Shown here: piece by piece, positions 48,966 through 57,238 of the stretch | Layout of the letters: each line of letters begins with the position of its first letter | How positions within the stretch are numbered: the stretch's first letter is position 1 | DNA from: Botrimarina colliarenosi | GTDB lineage: Bacteria; Planctomycetota; Planctomycetia; Pirellulales; Lacipirellulaceae | Length of the DNA: 64,000 bases | Reading direction: 5' to 3' | NCBI RefSeq assembly: GCF_007859955.1 | Contig: NZ_SJPR01000009.1 | Span: forward strand, 1-64,000 | Made by a program: the position numbers and the translations under genes | Notes under the pieces: model-generated | What the model was told of the DNA's origin: nothing | What the model saw: the letters and a program-made list of their open reading frames with translations, nothing else | Databases searched by the model: none

Positions 48966-49375
48966 GGCCGCTGCGGGCAACGCCTTTATCACCGTCACCG
49001 ACGCTTCCCGGATGCCGGATGGTTGAGGAGCGGAGCGACTAGTCTAGCGACAAGGAGCAACGCAGCCTCGGCCTGCGGTATCGCGGTTGGGCTCTGGAGT
49101 CCGATGGATTCTTACCCAGACTGCCTCGCGGAACGGCTCTGCCGCCCGCTCAGCGAGGACCGCGCGAAAGCCCGGCGCAATGGCGTGAGCGACGTAAGTC
49201 CCTACGCGACAACGCCTTCTGTACGACGCAGCCCCTAAGTGCAGTCATCGGGCCCAGGTTTTCTTCCTTTTTGTTAAATCTCTGCGTAGCCTCCACCCTT
49301 CGCCCCCCGTTGCTAGTGACGCAAGGGGATACCAACCGCCTGTAATCCAAACGGGCAGCCGAGTGGAGAAATCGC
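48966..49375. other. Intergenic region before the second sigma operon
   Basis: This 410-bp gap separates the copper ATPase from the ECF sigma gene. No convincing gene is visible. The only AT-rich patch (about 49259-49280, with TTTTTGTTAAATC) lies about 100 bp upstream of the sigma start and is the likeliest place for a promoter, but I see no clear -35/-10 pair. Confidence 0.4.
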
Positions 49376-49927
49376 TTGTCGGGCTCGAAGATCGATCCAG
49401 ACGATTTCGTGATGCTCGTGGCGCGTCACGGCCCGCGAGTTCGGGCCTTCGCCGCCACGCTGGTTGGGTTTGACACCGACGTGATCGATGAGGTGATGCA
49501 GGCGACGCTGCTGGTCGCTTGGAAGAAGATCGACATCTTTCGCTACACGGGCGACAACCCGGCCGAGGAGTTTGTCCGCTGGGTCTGCACGATCGCTCGG
49601 TTCGAGGTGCTCGGCTACCTACGAGACAAACAGCGGAGGCGGACTCTGGCTTTCGACGAAGCGATTGTCGGTGAGCTCGCCGAGTTACAAGAACAGCATT
49701 CCGACCTACTAGACGCCCGCCACTCCGCCCTACGCGGGTGTCTCAAGCAGCTCGAGCCTAAGCAACAAGAAGCCCTCCGCATGCGGTACGGCATCGGCCT
49801 GTCGATGTCCGAGATCGCAGCGCGGCAGAGCCGGACCGTCAAAGCCGCCACCGTGGCGATGTGCCGCGTCCGCAAGGCCCTAGAGCGGTGCATACGTCAG
49901 TCGCTCTCCCGCGAGGGGATCGCATGA
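49376..49927 (+). CDS. ECF-type RNA polymerase sigma factor
   Basis: A 183-residue sigma-70 family protein. Region 2 is at about 10-85 (DVIDEVMQATLLVAWKK, FVRWVCTIARFEVLGYLRDK) and region 4 at about 118-175 (LEPKQQEALRMRYGIGLSM, then the helix-turn-helix EIAARQSRTVKAATVAM). The start is TTG, supported by GGAG eight bases upstream. It is of the same planctomycete ECF type as the sigma at 17952 but clearly divergent in sequence. It heads a plus-strand run and is followed 85 bp later by its likely FecR-type anti-sigma partner. Confidence 0.9.
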   Translation: MSGSKIDPDDFVMLVARHGPRVRAFAATLVGFDTDVIDEVMQATLLVAWKKIDIFRYTGDNPAEEFVRWVCTIARFEVLGYLRDKQRRRTLAFDEAIVGELAELQEQHSDLLDARHSALRGCLKQLEPKQQEALRMRYGIGLSMSEIAARQSRTVKAATVAMCRVRKALERCIRQSLSREGIA

Positions 49928-50012
49928 CCAGAATCCGCGTCAATCCGACCCGCCGCCGGTCACGAGGACCGGCCCGACTCGATCAACCATCGCTACCCGG
50001 AAGGAACGCCTG

Positions 50013-51734
50013 ATGGCGAAGCCTGTCAACGACCCGATGTCGAGCGGCCCGCCCGCCGACGAACTCGAAACGCTCTTGGAGCGTTTGTGCTTGGGCGAAT
50101 TGGCCCCCGCCGAATGGAGTCGTCTGGGGGATCTGATCCGTGGCGATCAAGACGCGGCGATGCGGTACGTTGAGACGGCTCACTACTGCGAGACGTTGCG
50201 GAACGAAACCGCCGGCGCCGAGCCGCTCCCCGCCATGCTGCGTAGCGCCGTGGCCCGCGATGGCGGCAAGGACTACGAGCCGTCGTCGTCACTCCGTTCA
50301 CGGGGACCGCTCGCCTGGTTCGCGCCGTGGGCGGTCGCCGTCAGCGTCGCGTTCCTCTGTGGATGGCTGGCGTCGGGCGCCGGGTCGACGCCTTCGCCAG
50401 CGACGCCCGCGCCCCCTCAAGTCATGCCGAAGACGTTCGTCCTCAGCGAGGACGCGGGCCGGTCCGAGCCCATGGGACGCATCACCGGGCTGACACCGGT
50501 GGCGTCGTCCGATGGGCTGCTACGTTCGTTGAAGGTGGGATCGCAACTGGGGCGGGGCGAGGTCTTCCAACTCACCCGGGGCGCCGCCCGGCTGGAAATC
50601 GGCCGCGGCGAGGTGCTCATCCAGGGACCGGCCGAGGTTTCGCCGATCGGGGACAACACCCTTTTCGTCCGGAGCGGCCGCGTCACGGTCAGCCACGGCG
50701 ACGCCATGACCATCCAGACCCCCTCCGCGGTGATCGTGGGGCAATCGGCCCGCTTTGCGGTCGTCGCCAACGCCGAGGTAGGCCTCGACCTGTCCGTGAT
50801 CGAAGGAGAAGCCACGGTCCACAGTGCCCCGCGCCGTGGACGCGTCGGCGAGTCGCTCGGCAAAGTCGCTGCGGGAGAAAACGTCCAGGTCTTCGACGCG
50901 GGGTCGCGACGGTACCGCATCAGATCTGGGGCCGCTCTTCCCGAAGGGGTCCTGCTCGCCTGGAGCGACGCGACAGAGAAGCTGCACCCCTATGAACAGC
51001 TGGTCCTCGCTGACAAGCCGCTCGCCTACTGGCCGCTGTACCGGGTGCGACGCCACCGGGCGGTGCTCGACCTGACACAGAACGGTTTCGACGGCTACGC
51101 GATCGGGAACTGGCCCACCGAACTCACCGACGTGCATGCGAGTCAGCCCCGCGGGTCCTATTTCGATGGCGAGTCGTACGTCGAGTCGGACCGCAAGCCG
51201 CCGGTCGACCTCCGCACCGGCTTCACGATCGAGAGCTGGGCACGCGTCGCCGGCGGCCCGGAGTACCAATCGGTGTTTACGTCGCGGTGGGTGCTCGAAT
51301 CGCATAGCGGGCAAGAGCAGTGCCTCGGGTTCACGCTTTACGCGGGGGAGAACGACCGCTGGCAGTTCTGGACCGGCTCGGGCGAGTACGGCAAGAACTG
51401 GGACAAGCTCGACTCGAACGAAGCGGTCCAGCGCAACCGATGGACCCACGTCGCGGCGAGCTTCCAGCCCGACGCGGGACAAGAGAACGCGACGGCGTCG
51501 ATCGCCGGCGTCGTCCGGGTCTTTGTTGACGGCGCCCTCGCCGGTGAGGCGCGACACTCGATGTCGCTTGAAGATTTCGCTTGGCCGGCGCGGATCGGCG
51601 CCGCTGAGTTTGTGCCGAAGTCACTCACGTCGTGGCTCTTCGAGGGCGAGCTCCGCGACGTGGCTCTCTACGATCACGTGCTTCAGCCGGGCCAGGTCCG
51701 GACGCATGCCGAGCAAGGAAAATCGGCGACCTGA
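50013..51734 (+). CDS. FecR-like transmembrane sensor with LamG-type domain
   Basis: A 573-residue single-pass membrane protein: cytoplasmic N-terminus (about 1-95, ELETLLERLCLGELAPAEW), span (about 101-120, AWFAPWAVAVSVAFLCGWLA), FecR domain (about 165-300, VGSQLGRGEVFQLTRGAARL and VIEGEATVHS) and a LamG/concanavalin-like domain (about 330-570, YFDGESYVESDRKP, FTIESWARV, NRWTHVAASFQ). GGAAGGA lies upstream of the ATG. As with the FecR at 18527, this joins an anti-sigma core to an external glycan-binding-type fold in one chain. It is 32 bp before DUF1559. Confidence 0.87.
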   Translation: MAKPVNDPMSSGPPADELETLLERLCLGELAPAEWSRLGDLIRGDQDAAMRYVETAHYCETLRNETAGAEPLPAMLRSAVARDGGKDYEPSSSLRSRGPLAWFAPWAVAVSVAFLCGWLASGAGSTPSPATPAPPQVMPKTFVLSEDAGRSEPMGRITGLTPVASSDGLLRSLKVGSQLGRGEVFQLTRGAARLEIGRGEVLIQGPAEVSPIGDNTLFVRSGRVTVSHGDAMTIQTPSAVIVGQSARFAVVANAEVGLDLSVIEGEATVHSAPRRGRVGESLGKVAAGENVQVFDAGSRRYRIRSGAALPEGVLLAWSDATEKLHPYEQLVLADKPLAYWPLYRVRRHRAVLDLTQNGFDGYAIGNWPTELTDVHASQPRGSYFDGESYVESDRKPPVDLRTGFTIESWARVAGGPEYQSVFTSRWVLESHSGQEQCLGFTLYAGENDRWQFWTGSGEYGKNWDKLDSNEAVQRNRWTHVAASFQPDAGQENATASIAGVVRVFVDGALAGEARHSMSLEDFAWPARIGAAEFVPKSLTSWLFEGELRDVALYDHVLQPGQVRTHAEQGKSAT

Positions 51735-51766
51735 ACCTCTACTTCGCCGTACACGACGGAGCCATC

Positions 51767-52822
51767 ATGGACCCAACTGCTACTAAAACCCGGTCTCGCC
51801 TCGGCTTCACCCTGGTGGAGCTGTTGGTGGTGATCGCCATCATCGGCATCCTCGTGGCGCTGTTGCTCCCGGCGGTGCAGGCGGCGCGCGAGGCGGCCCG
51901 GCGGACGCAGTGCAAGAACCAGCTGAAGCAGCTCGGACTGGCGTTCCACCTTCACCACGACACGCACAAGCACCTGCCAACCGGCGGATGGCGATTTAAC
52001 TGGCTGGGATATCCCGAGTACGGTTTTGGCAAAGAGCAGCCTGGCGGATGGCTCTATAACGTCCTGCCGTACATTGAGGAGCAGTCCCTGCATGATATAG
52101 GGGCCGGACTTACTGCCGCCGCACGAAATCAGGCGACCCTCAAACGAGTTCAGTCTCCCTTTGAGGGGATGACCTGCCCGAGTCGCCGAATCACCAACGT
52201 CTACCAGCTGGCAAGCACTTCTCTGCCGTATGCGTACTGCGAGACGCCAATAGAGGTTTGCAGCAAGACGGATTACGCCGCTAACGCGGGCGACATGTTT
52301 GTCGGTGAACCCGCAAGCGGCATCATCAGCGAAACCGTCGTCGACTATCAGATGGGACGTGACTTCGCTTGGAATCCAATCTACACAGCGCGAGACCCTT
52401 CCGAACCTACGATCGTGATAAACACGCCGGCAACCGGCGTCGTCTTCACGAGATCCGAAGTGTCATTCTCCAAGATTACGGATGGCACCTCAAAGGTGTA
52501 TATGGTCGGAGAGAAGTACATGTCGACCGACCACTACACCGACGGCTTGGACAAGGGAGACAACGAGCCCGGCTTCTCTGGAGGGAATGCCGACACGCTC
52601 CGGGTAACGGTGGCGAAGGTACAACTGAATCGAGAGATTCGGCTCGAGCCCGATGGGGCCGGTGAAAAACTCGGCGACGAGCTTAAATTTGGGTCCGCCC
52701 ATTCCGGCGGACTCAACATGGCGTTCTGCGACGGCTCCGTCGGCTTCGTGAGTTTCGACATCGACGCTGATGTGCACCGACTCTCTGGCAACCGCGCCGA
52801 CGGAAACGTAACGACGAAATAG
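51767..52822 (+). CDS. DUF1559 protein with pilin-like N-terminus
   Basis: A 351-residue DUF1559 protein: [15 protein letters not shown] (about 13-27), [27 protein letters not shown] in the core and the C-terminal AHSGGLNMAFCDGSVGFVS. ACGGA seven bases before ATG 51767 supports the start. In this locus the DUF1559 gene precedes the PEP-CTERM pair, whereas it follows the pair in the other three loci. Base use in the middle (about 52130-52480) looks somewhat less GC-rich than its neighbours. Confidence 0.88.
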   Translation: MDPTATKTRSRLGFTLVELLVVIAIIGILVALLLPAVQAAREAARRTQCKNQLKQLGLAFHLHHDTHKHLPTGGWRFNWLGYPEYGFGKEQPGGWLYNVLPYIEEQSLHDIGAGLTAAARNQATLKRVQSPFEGMTCPSRRITNVYQLASTSLPYAYCETPIEVCSKTDYAANAGDMFVGEPASGIISETVVDYQMGRDFAWNPIYTARDPSEPTIVINTPATGVVFTRSEVSFSKITDGTSKVYMVGEKYMSTDHYTDGLDKGDNEPGFSGGNADTLRVTVAKVQLNREIRLEPDGAGEKLGDELKFGSAHSGGLNMAFCDGSVGFVSFDIDADVHRLSGNRADGNVTTK

Positions 52823-52906
52823 CGAACGGTGAACCATGCGACGGAACATGCGAGCGGCGGCGATTTCCACCCCCTTCCCCCGGATTTGACCCCTGGAGTA
52901 GTTCTG

Positions 52907-53560
52907 ATGAAAGCTTGCCTTGCGGCCCTGGCCTGCCTTGGAGTAGCGGCGACGCTCACCCCGGCTAGTGCTTACTACAAAACCGTCACGATCGACGGTG
53001 ACTTCAGCGACTGGGCCGACGTACCGGTCATCGACAGCGATCCGGCCGACAATCCGGGATCGGTTGATATCGGCGACATCAAGGTCGCCAATGACGAGAA
53101 CTTTCTCTACATCTACTACACCTCCTACGACTCGCTAGCGCTGTCGACATTCATCTCGATCGACTACGACAGCGACGTCTCGACCGGGTACGACGTTTTC
53201 GGCATGGGCCTTATCGGCTCGGAAGCGGCTTGGCAGAACGACTTTCCGTTCCAGCAACAGGCCGGCGTGTTCAACAACGGTCTCGGCCTGACCGGCGAGT
53301 TCTTTGGATCGGGCGCTGCGTTGATTGCTCCCTACGGCGATTTTCCTGAGCATGAACTGGCGATCTCACTCGACATTGCTTTCGGCTTCACCGGCATTCC
53401 CGTGTTTGACGACGCCGACTTCGACCTGCTCTTGTGGACCGACGTCGGCGCAGGCGATGTCTCGTCGAAGATTAGCTACACGCTGAGCGTCCCCGAGCCG
53501 ACCTCGGCGGCGATCGTCCTGCTTGGCGCGTTGGGCACTGCCACACGGCGACGCAATTGA
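52907..53560 (+). CDS. PEP-CTERM protein without dockerin (paralogue of 53686)
   Basis: A 217-residue exported protein: signal peptide (about 1-23, ending ASA), a CBM9-like beta-sandwich (about 25-190: TIDGDFSDWADVPV, IKVANDENFLYIYYTSY, ISIDYDSDVSTGYDVFG) and SVPEPTSAAIVLLGALG with RRRN. GGAG upstream of ATG 52907 supports the start. The domain pattern of strand-DWADVP followed by VANDE-LYI and a D.D..TGYDVF segment is shared with the next gene and with the spherulin-like protein after it. The domain joins the tail directly. Confidence 0.86.
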   Translation: MKACLAALACLGVAATLTPASAYYKTVTIDGDFSDWADVPVIDSDPADNPGSVDIGDIKVANDENFLYIYYTSYDSLALSTFISIDYDSDVSTGYDVFGMGLIGSEAAWQNDFPFQQQAGVFNNGLGLTGEFFGSGAALIAPYGDFPEHELAISLDIAFGFTGIPVFDDADFDLLLWTDVGAGDVSSKISYTLSVPEPTSAAIVLLGALGTATRRRN

Positions 53561-53586
53561 TTGTGAGCTGAGTTCGTTGAAGCATC

Positions 53587-53637
53587 GTTGCGATTCCGGG
53601 CCGGTGTCTCTGAGCCGACACCGGCCTGGATCGCAAC
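53587..53637 (+). terminator. Long perfect-arm hairpin between two PEP-CTERM genes
   Basis: GTTGCGAT (53587-53594) pairs with ATCGCAAC (53630-53637), and GGCCGGTGTC (53599-53608) pairs with GACACCGGCC (53617-53626); the bases between also pair except one bulged T, giving about 21 pairs around an 8-nt loop. No T-run follows. It sits in the 125-bp gap between the two paralogues and could end part of the transcripts or protect upstream mRNA. Confidence 0.65.
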
Positions 53638-53685
53638 GCCCCACTCACCCCATGCAAGGCGTCCCCCGCCCCGAGGCGATACCCA

Positions 53686-54633
53686 ATGAAACACACTTAC
53701 TCACTCGCCGCGTTGACATTTCTGGCGGCGTTCGGTTCTCAGACCGTCGCCCAGGTGATCGCGCCCAGCACCTTCACCACTTCAATCCAAGTCCGGGACG
53801 AGGCGGCAGGAACTGAATTCGACGACTGGGCCGACATCCCGATCACTTTGACCGACCCGTTGGACAATGAGGGAGGCTCACCCCTGCCCTTTGTCGATAT
53901 CAACACTGTTCAGATCGCCAACGACCAGACCAGTCTTTATATCCGCGTGACAACGCACAGCTCGGTTATTTCGGCGCTGGGCAGCGGAATGTACCTTGCC
54001 TTCGACCTCGATCAAGACACCGGCACTGGCTTCGATGTCTTCGCGCTTGGAGAAATTGGGTCGGATTTAGGGTACATAACCGATTACCCGTACCAACAGG
54101 CCACCGGCACCTTCAATACCGGCGTCGAAGGGGTCGTCGACTATGGCGGAGCCTTCATCGGATTGGCGGTAACGTACCCATACTACGAGACCGGACCGCC
54201 CGTCGGCACGCAGATCGAATGGTCGATCCCGCTCAGCTTGGCGATCGGGCCCGACGGTCCTGGAACACCGGTCTTCACGAGCGACACGTTCGACCTGATG
54301 GTGTGGAACGATCAAGGCGCTGGCGACGTCACGGAGGTCATCACCTACACGCTCGCAACAGCCCCGGCCGTGACCGGCGACTACAACGGCGACGGCATGG
54401 TCGACGCCGCCGACTACACCGTCTGGCGTGACAGCAACGGCGACATCGGCGCCGATCTGCCCGCCGACGGCAACGGCGACATGGAAGTCAACGGCGACGA
54501 CTACACGGTCTGGGCCAACAACTACGGCGGCCCCGCCCCGTCCAGCGCCGTCGCGGTGCCGGAGCCCGCCGCGCTGCTGCTGGTGGTCGCCGCCGTTGGG
54601 TTCGCGTTCCCTCGTTCGATGTTCAATCGCTGA
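53686..54633 (+). CDS. PEP-CTERM protein with dockerin-like segment (paralogue of 52907)
   Basis: A 315-residue exported protein: signal peptide (about 1-22), CBM9-like domain matching its neighbour (FDDWADIPI, VQIANDQTSLYIRVTT, FDLDQDTGTGFDVFALGEIG, DLMVWNDQGAGDV), a dockerin-like pair ([18 protein letters not shown] and MEVNGDDYTVWANNYGG) and VPEPAALLLVVAAVG with a basic end. Compared with the neighbour the dockerin part is inserted between GAGDV...YTL and the tail. This is the third tandem pair of that kind in the window. Confidence 0.87.
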   Translation: MKHTYSLAALTFLAAFGSQTVAQVIAPSTFTTSIQVRDEAAGTEFDDWADIPITLTDPLDNEGGSPLPFVDINTVQIANDQTSLYIRVTTHSSVISALGSGMYLAFDLDQDTGTGFDVFALGEIGSDLGYITDYPYQQATGTFNTGVEGVVDYGGAFIGLAVTYPYYETGPPVGTQIEWSIPLSLAIGPDGPGTPVFTSDTFDLMVWNDQGAGDVTEVITYTLATAPAVTGDYNGDGMVDAADYTVWRDSNGDIGADLPADGNGDMEVNGDDYTVWANNYGGPAPSSAVAVPEPAALLLVVAAVGFAFPRSMFNR

Positions 54634-54645
54634 GGCGCCGCGTAC

Positions 54646-56304
54646 GTGAGACGATTTTCCGACATGCTTGGCACGTCCTGGGGTGGGACGATCGCCCGCC
54701 TGCTGACGCTTCTGACCACGCTGCCTCTGGTCGGAGCGTCAGTAGGCGAGGCGTTTGCTTTGGAGATCGTCGTGCCGGCTTACTTCTACCCGTCGGCGGG
54801 CGGCGATTGGGGACGGATGACTTCCGCCCTCAGCGAAGCCTCGATTACGGCGATCATGAACCCGGGGAACGGCCCCGGCAACCGGATCGACGCCAACTAT
54901 ACGAGCGCCACCACGTCGTTCACCACGGCGGGGGGGAAGCTGATCGGCTACGTCTACAGCGGCTACGGCTCGCGCCCCCTCGATCAGGTGCTCGCGGACA
55001 TCGACGACTACGCCGAGTGGTATCCCGTGAGTGGGATTTTTGTCGATGAGTTTTCCAATAGCTCCGACACCGCGGCCCTCGACTACTACAACGCGATTTA
55101 CGAACACGTAAAGTTGATCGACCCCAGCTGGGAAGTCATGGGCAACCCCGGAACCACGACGGTAGAAGACTACCTGACCCGCCCGGCGGCGGACCGACTG
55201 ATGGTGTGGGAGAACTTCGGCTCGACCTACCCGAGCCACACGCCGTCGCCGTGGAACGCCGACTACGACAGCTCACGCTTCGTCAACCTCCTGCACACGC
55301 TTGCTTCGGGCGATGCGGCCGCCGATTACGTCGATCTCGCCGTGTCGCGGAACGTCGGAGGCGTCTACTTCACCGACGACGTGCTCAACAACCCCTGGGA
55401 TCGACTGCCCTCGTACTGGGAGCAGTTCGTCACCAAGGTGGCGACTGTCAACAATCGAGTGATCGGGCCTTTGCAAACCCTCAGCAACCCAGTGAACGAC
55501 GGCGGCATCCTCATCGACACGTCGCGCAACGACTGGGCCGGCGTCGTCCCTTTCACCGCTGACGCCGCCGCCGACACGATCTCGGCCCTCGACATCGACT
55601 CGGTCACCCTGGCGAACGATTCGGCAAACCTGTTCGTGCGGCTCACGCTCAACGATGAAAACGGCCCGCCGCCGGGGCTCGGCTCGACGCACCGCATCTA
55701 TCTCGATGTCGACGGCGATCGCGACACCGGCTTCTATGGCGACGGGGGCGATTTCGCCATCGGGGCCGACTATCTGCTGCTAGACGACCGGCTGTTCGCC
55801 TTCCAAGGCGAGACGCAGCAGACCTTCTCGTGGAACTTTCTACAGAACGTCGCTGCCGACGACTCGACGACCGACGATATCGAGTGGTCGCTGCCGCTGG
55901 CCGCGATCGGCAGCCCCGCCAGCATCGATTTCTTGGTTCAGACCAACGCCAGCGGTGGCCCCGACTACCTGCCCGACGCGGCGGCGACGGGCCTCTTTGG
56001 CAACCCGTATCGTTACGAAATAGGCGTCGCGCCGATGGCGGGGGACTTCAACAGCGACGGCCTCGTTGACCCGCTCGACTACACCTACTGGGTAGATCAG
56101 TTCGGCTCGGACGACCCGTCAGCCGACAGCAACGACGACGGGGTCGTGGACGCCGCTGACTACACCGTGTGGCGTGACGCCTACGCGGCCACGACGGCCA
56201 TCGCGGTTCCCGAGCCGTCTATCGCCGCCTGGTCGCTGTCGCTGTTCGCAATGCTCTGGCGGCGCGGCCGCCGACAGCCTCCTCACCAAGCGACCAACGC
56301 ATGA
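54646..56304 (+). CDS. PEP-CTERM spherulin-4-like (GH135-type) protein with CBM9-like domain
   Basis: A 552-residue exported protein. After the leader (about 1-38) comes a spherulin-4-like TIM-barrel domain (about 40-270: IVVPAYFYPSAGGDWGRM, IMNPGNGPG, GKLIGYVYSGYGSRPL, VSGIFVDEFS). Fungal relatives of this family (Sph3, GH135) cleave galactosaminogalactan, so a hydrolase acting on an amino-sugar polymer is plausible. Then a CBM9-like domain (about 285-460), a dockerin-like pair (DFNSDGLVDPLDYTYWVDQF and [13 protein letters not shown]) and VPEPSIAAWSLSLFAML with RRGRR. Start is GTG. Its last four bases overlap the next ATG. Confidence 0.82.
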   Translation: MRRFSDMLGTSWGGTIARLLTLLTTLPLVGASVGEAFALEIVVPAYFYPSAGGDWGRMTSALSEASITAIMNPGNGPGNRIDANYTSATTSFTTAGGKLIGYVYSGYGSRPLDQVLADIDDYAEWYPVSGIFVDEFSNSSDTAALDYYNAIYEHVKLIDPSWEVMGNPGTTTVEDYLTRPAADRLMVWENFGSTYPSHTPSPWNADYDSSRFVNLLHTLASGDAAADYVDLAVSRNVGGVYFTDDVLNNPWDRLPSYWEQFVTKVATVNNRVIGPLQTLSNPVNDGGILIDTSRNDWAGVVPFTADAAADTISALDIDSVTLANDSANLFVRLTLNDENGPPPGLGSTHRIYLDVDGDRDTGFYGDGGDFAIGADYLLLDDRLFAFQGETQQTFSWNFLQNVAADDSTTDDIEWSLPLAAIGSPASIDFLVQTNASGGPDYLPDAAATGLFGNPYRYEIGVAPMAGDFNSDGLVDPLDYTYWVDQFGSDDPSADSNDDGVVDAADYTVWRDAYAATTAIAVPEPSIAAWSLSLFAMLWRRGRRQPPHQATNA

Positions 56305-57206
56305 GATCACTCCCCGCAATCAGCCGACGCCGATTCGGCGCGACGGTCGCAGCGACCGTCGCCGCTGCGGCGGCTCCGGCGCTGCTGCACGCCGAATCCT
56401 CGTCGTCCGTAACAGCCGCGACTGGCCCTCCGCGTAAGCTTCGCAAGGCCGTGAAGTGGGGCATGATCGAAGGCGAGGCGCCCCCCCTCGCAAAGTTCGG
56501 CCTCTGCAAAGAGTTGGGCTACGACGGCATGGAGCTCATCAGCCCCGGGCAGCCGCCGATCGATGAGTTGCGAGCCGCGTCGGCGGAAACCGGCATGCCG
56601 ATCCACGGGGTCGTCAACGAACGCCATTGGCAGGTCCGTCTGTCGGCCCCCGACCAAGCGACTCGCGACGCCGCGACGGCGATCCTCGAGCAGGCAATCC
56701 GTGACTCGCACGCCATGGGCGGGCACACCGTCCTCTTGGTCCCGGGCGTCGTCAACGAAGAGGCGACCCACGACGAGGTCTGGAAACGTTCGATCGTCGA
56801 GATCAAAAAGACGCTGCCGATCGCCGCAACGCTCGGCGTCCGCGTCCTGATCGAAAACGTCTGGAACGGCTTCTGCGAAACGCCCGAACAGTTGCGCGAC
56901 TACCTCGACGAGATCGACAGCCCGTGGGTCGGTTCGTACTACGACATCGGCAACGCCCAGAAGTTCGCTCCGAGCGAGAAGTGGATCCGCACGCTGGGGT
57001 CCCGAATCGTCAAACTCGACGTGAAGGACTGGGGCGTCACGGCCGGCTTCTGCAAGATCGGCGATGGCGAGGTGAACTGGCCCGCCGTTCGCGAAGCGCT
57101 TGCCGAGATCAATTACTCCGGATGGTGCACCGCCGAGGTCGCAGGAGGCGGTCGTGAACGACTCGCCGATATTTCTCGACGGATGGACGCGGCGCTGCTC
57201 AGCTGA
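56301..57206 (+). CDS. Tat-exported TIM-barrel isomerase (hydroxypyruvate isomerase-like)
   Basis: A 301-residue protein of the xylose isomerase-like TIM-barrel family, near hydroxypyruvate isomerase. A twin-arginine leader (SRRRFGATVAA at about 8-18) is followed by KAVKWGMIEG, ELGYDGMELISPG, HTVLLVPGVV, RVLIENVWNGF and YYDIGNAQ, in keeping with the metal-binding Glu/Asp/His set of the family. Its ATG overlaps the previous stop (ATGA), so translation is probably coupled. It likely works on a monosaccharide product in the periplasm together with the oxidoreductase that follows. The exact substrate is unknown. Confidence 0.88.
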   Translation: MRSLPAISRRRFGATVAATVAAAAAPALLHAESSSSVTAATGPPRKLRKAVKWGMIEGEAPPLAKFGLCKELGYDGMELISPGQPPIDELRAASAETGMPIHGVVNERHWQVRLSAPDQATRDAATAILEQAIRDSHAMGGHTVLLVPGVVNEEATHDEVWKRSIVEIKKTLPIAATLGVRVLIENVWNGFCETPEQLRDYLDEIDSPWVGSYYDIGNAQKFAPSEKWIRTLGSRIVKLDVKDWGVTAGFCKIGDGEVNWPAVREALAEINYSGWCTAEVAGGGRERLADISRRMDAALLS

Positions 57207-57238
57207 GCGCGCCTAATAGGTCAACAAGGAACAACCCG

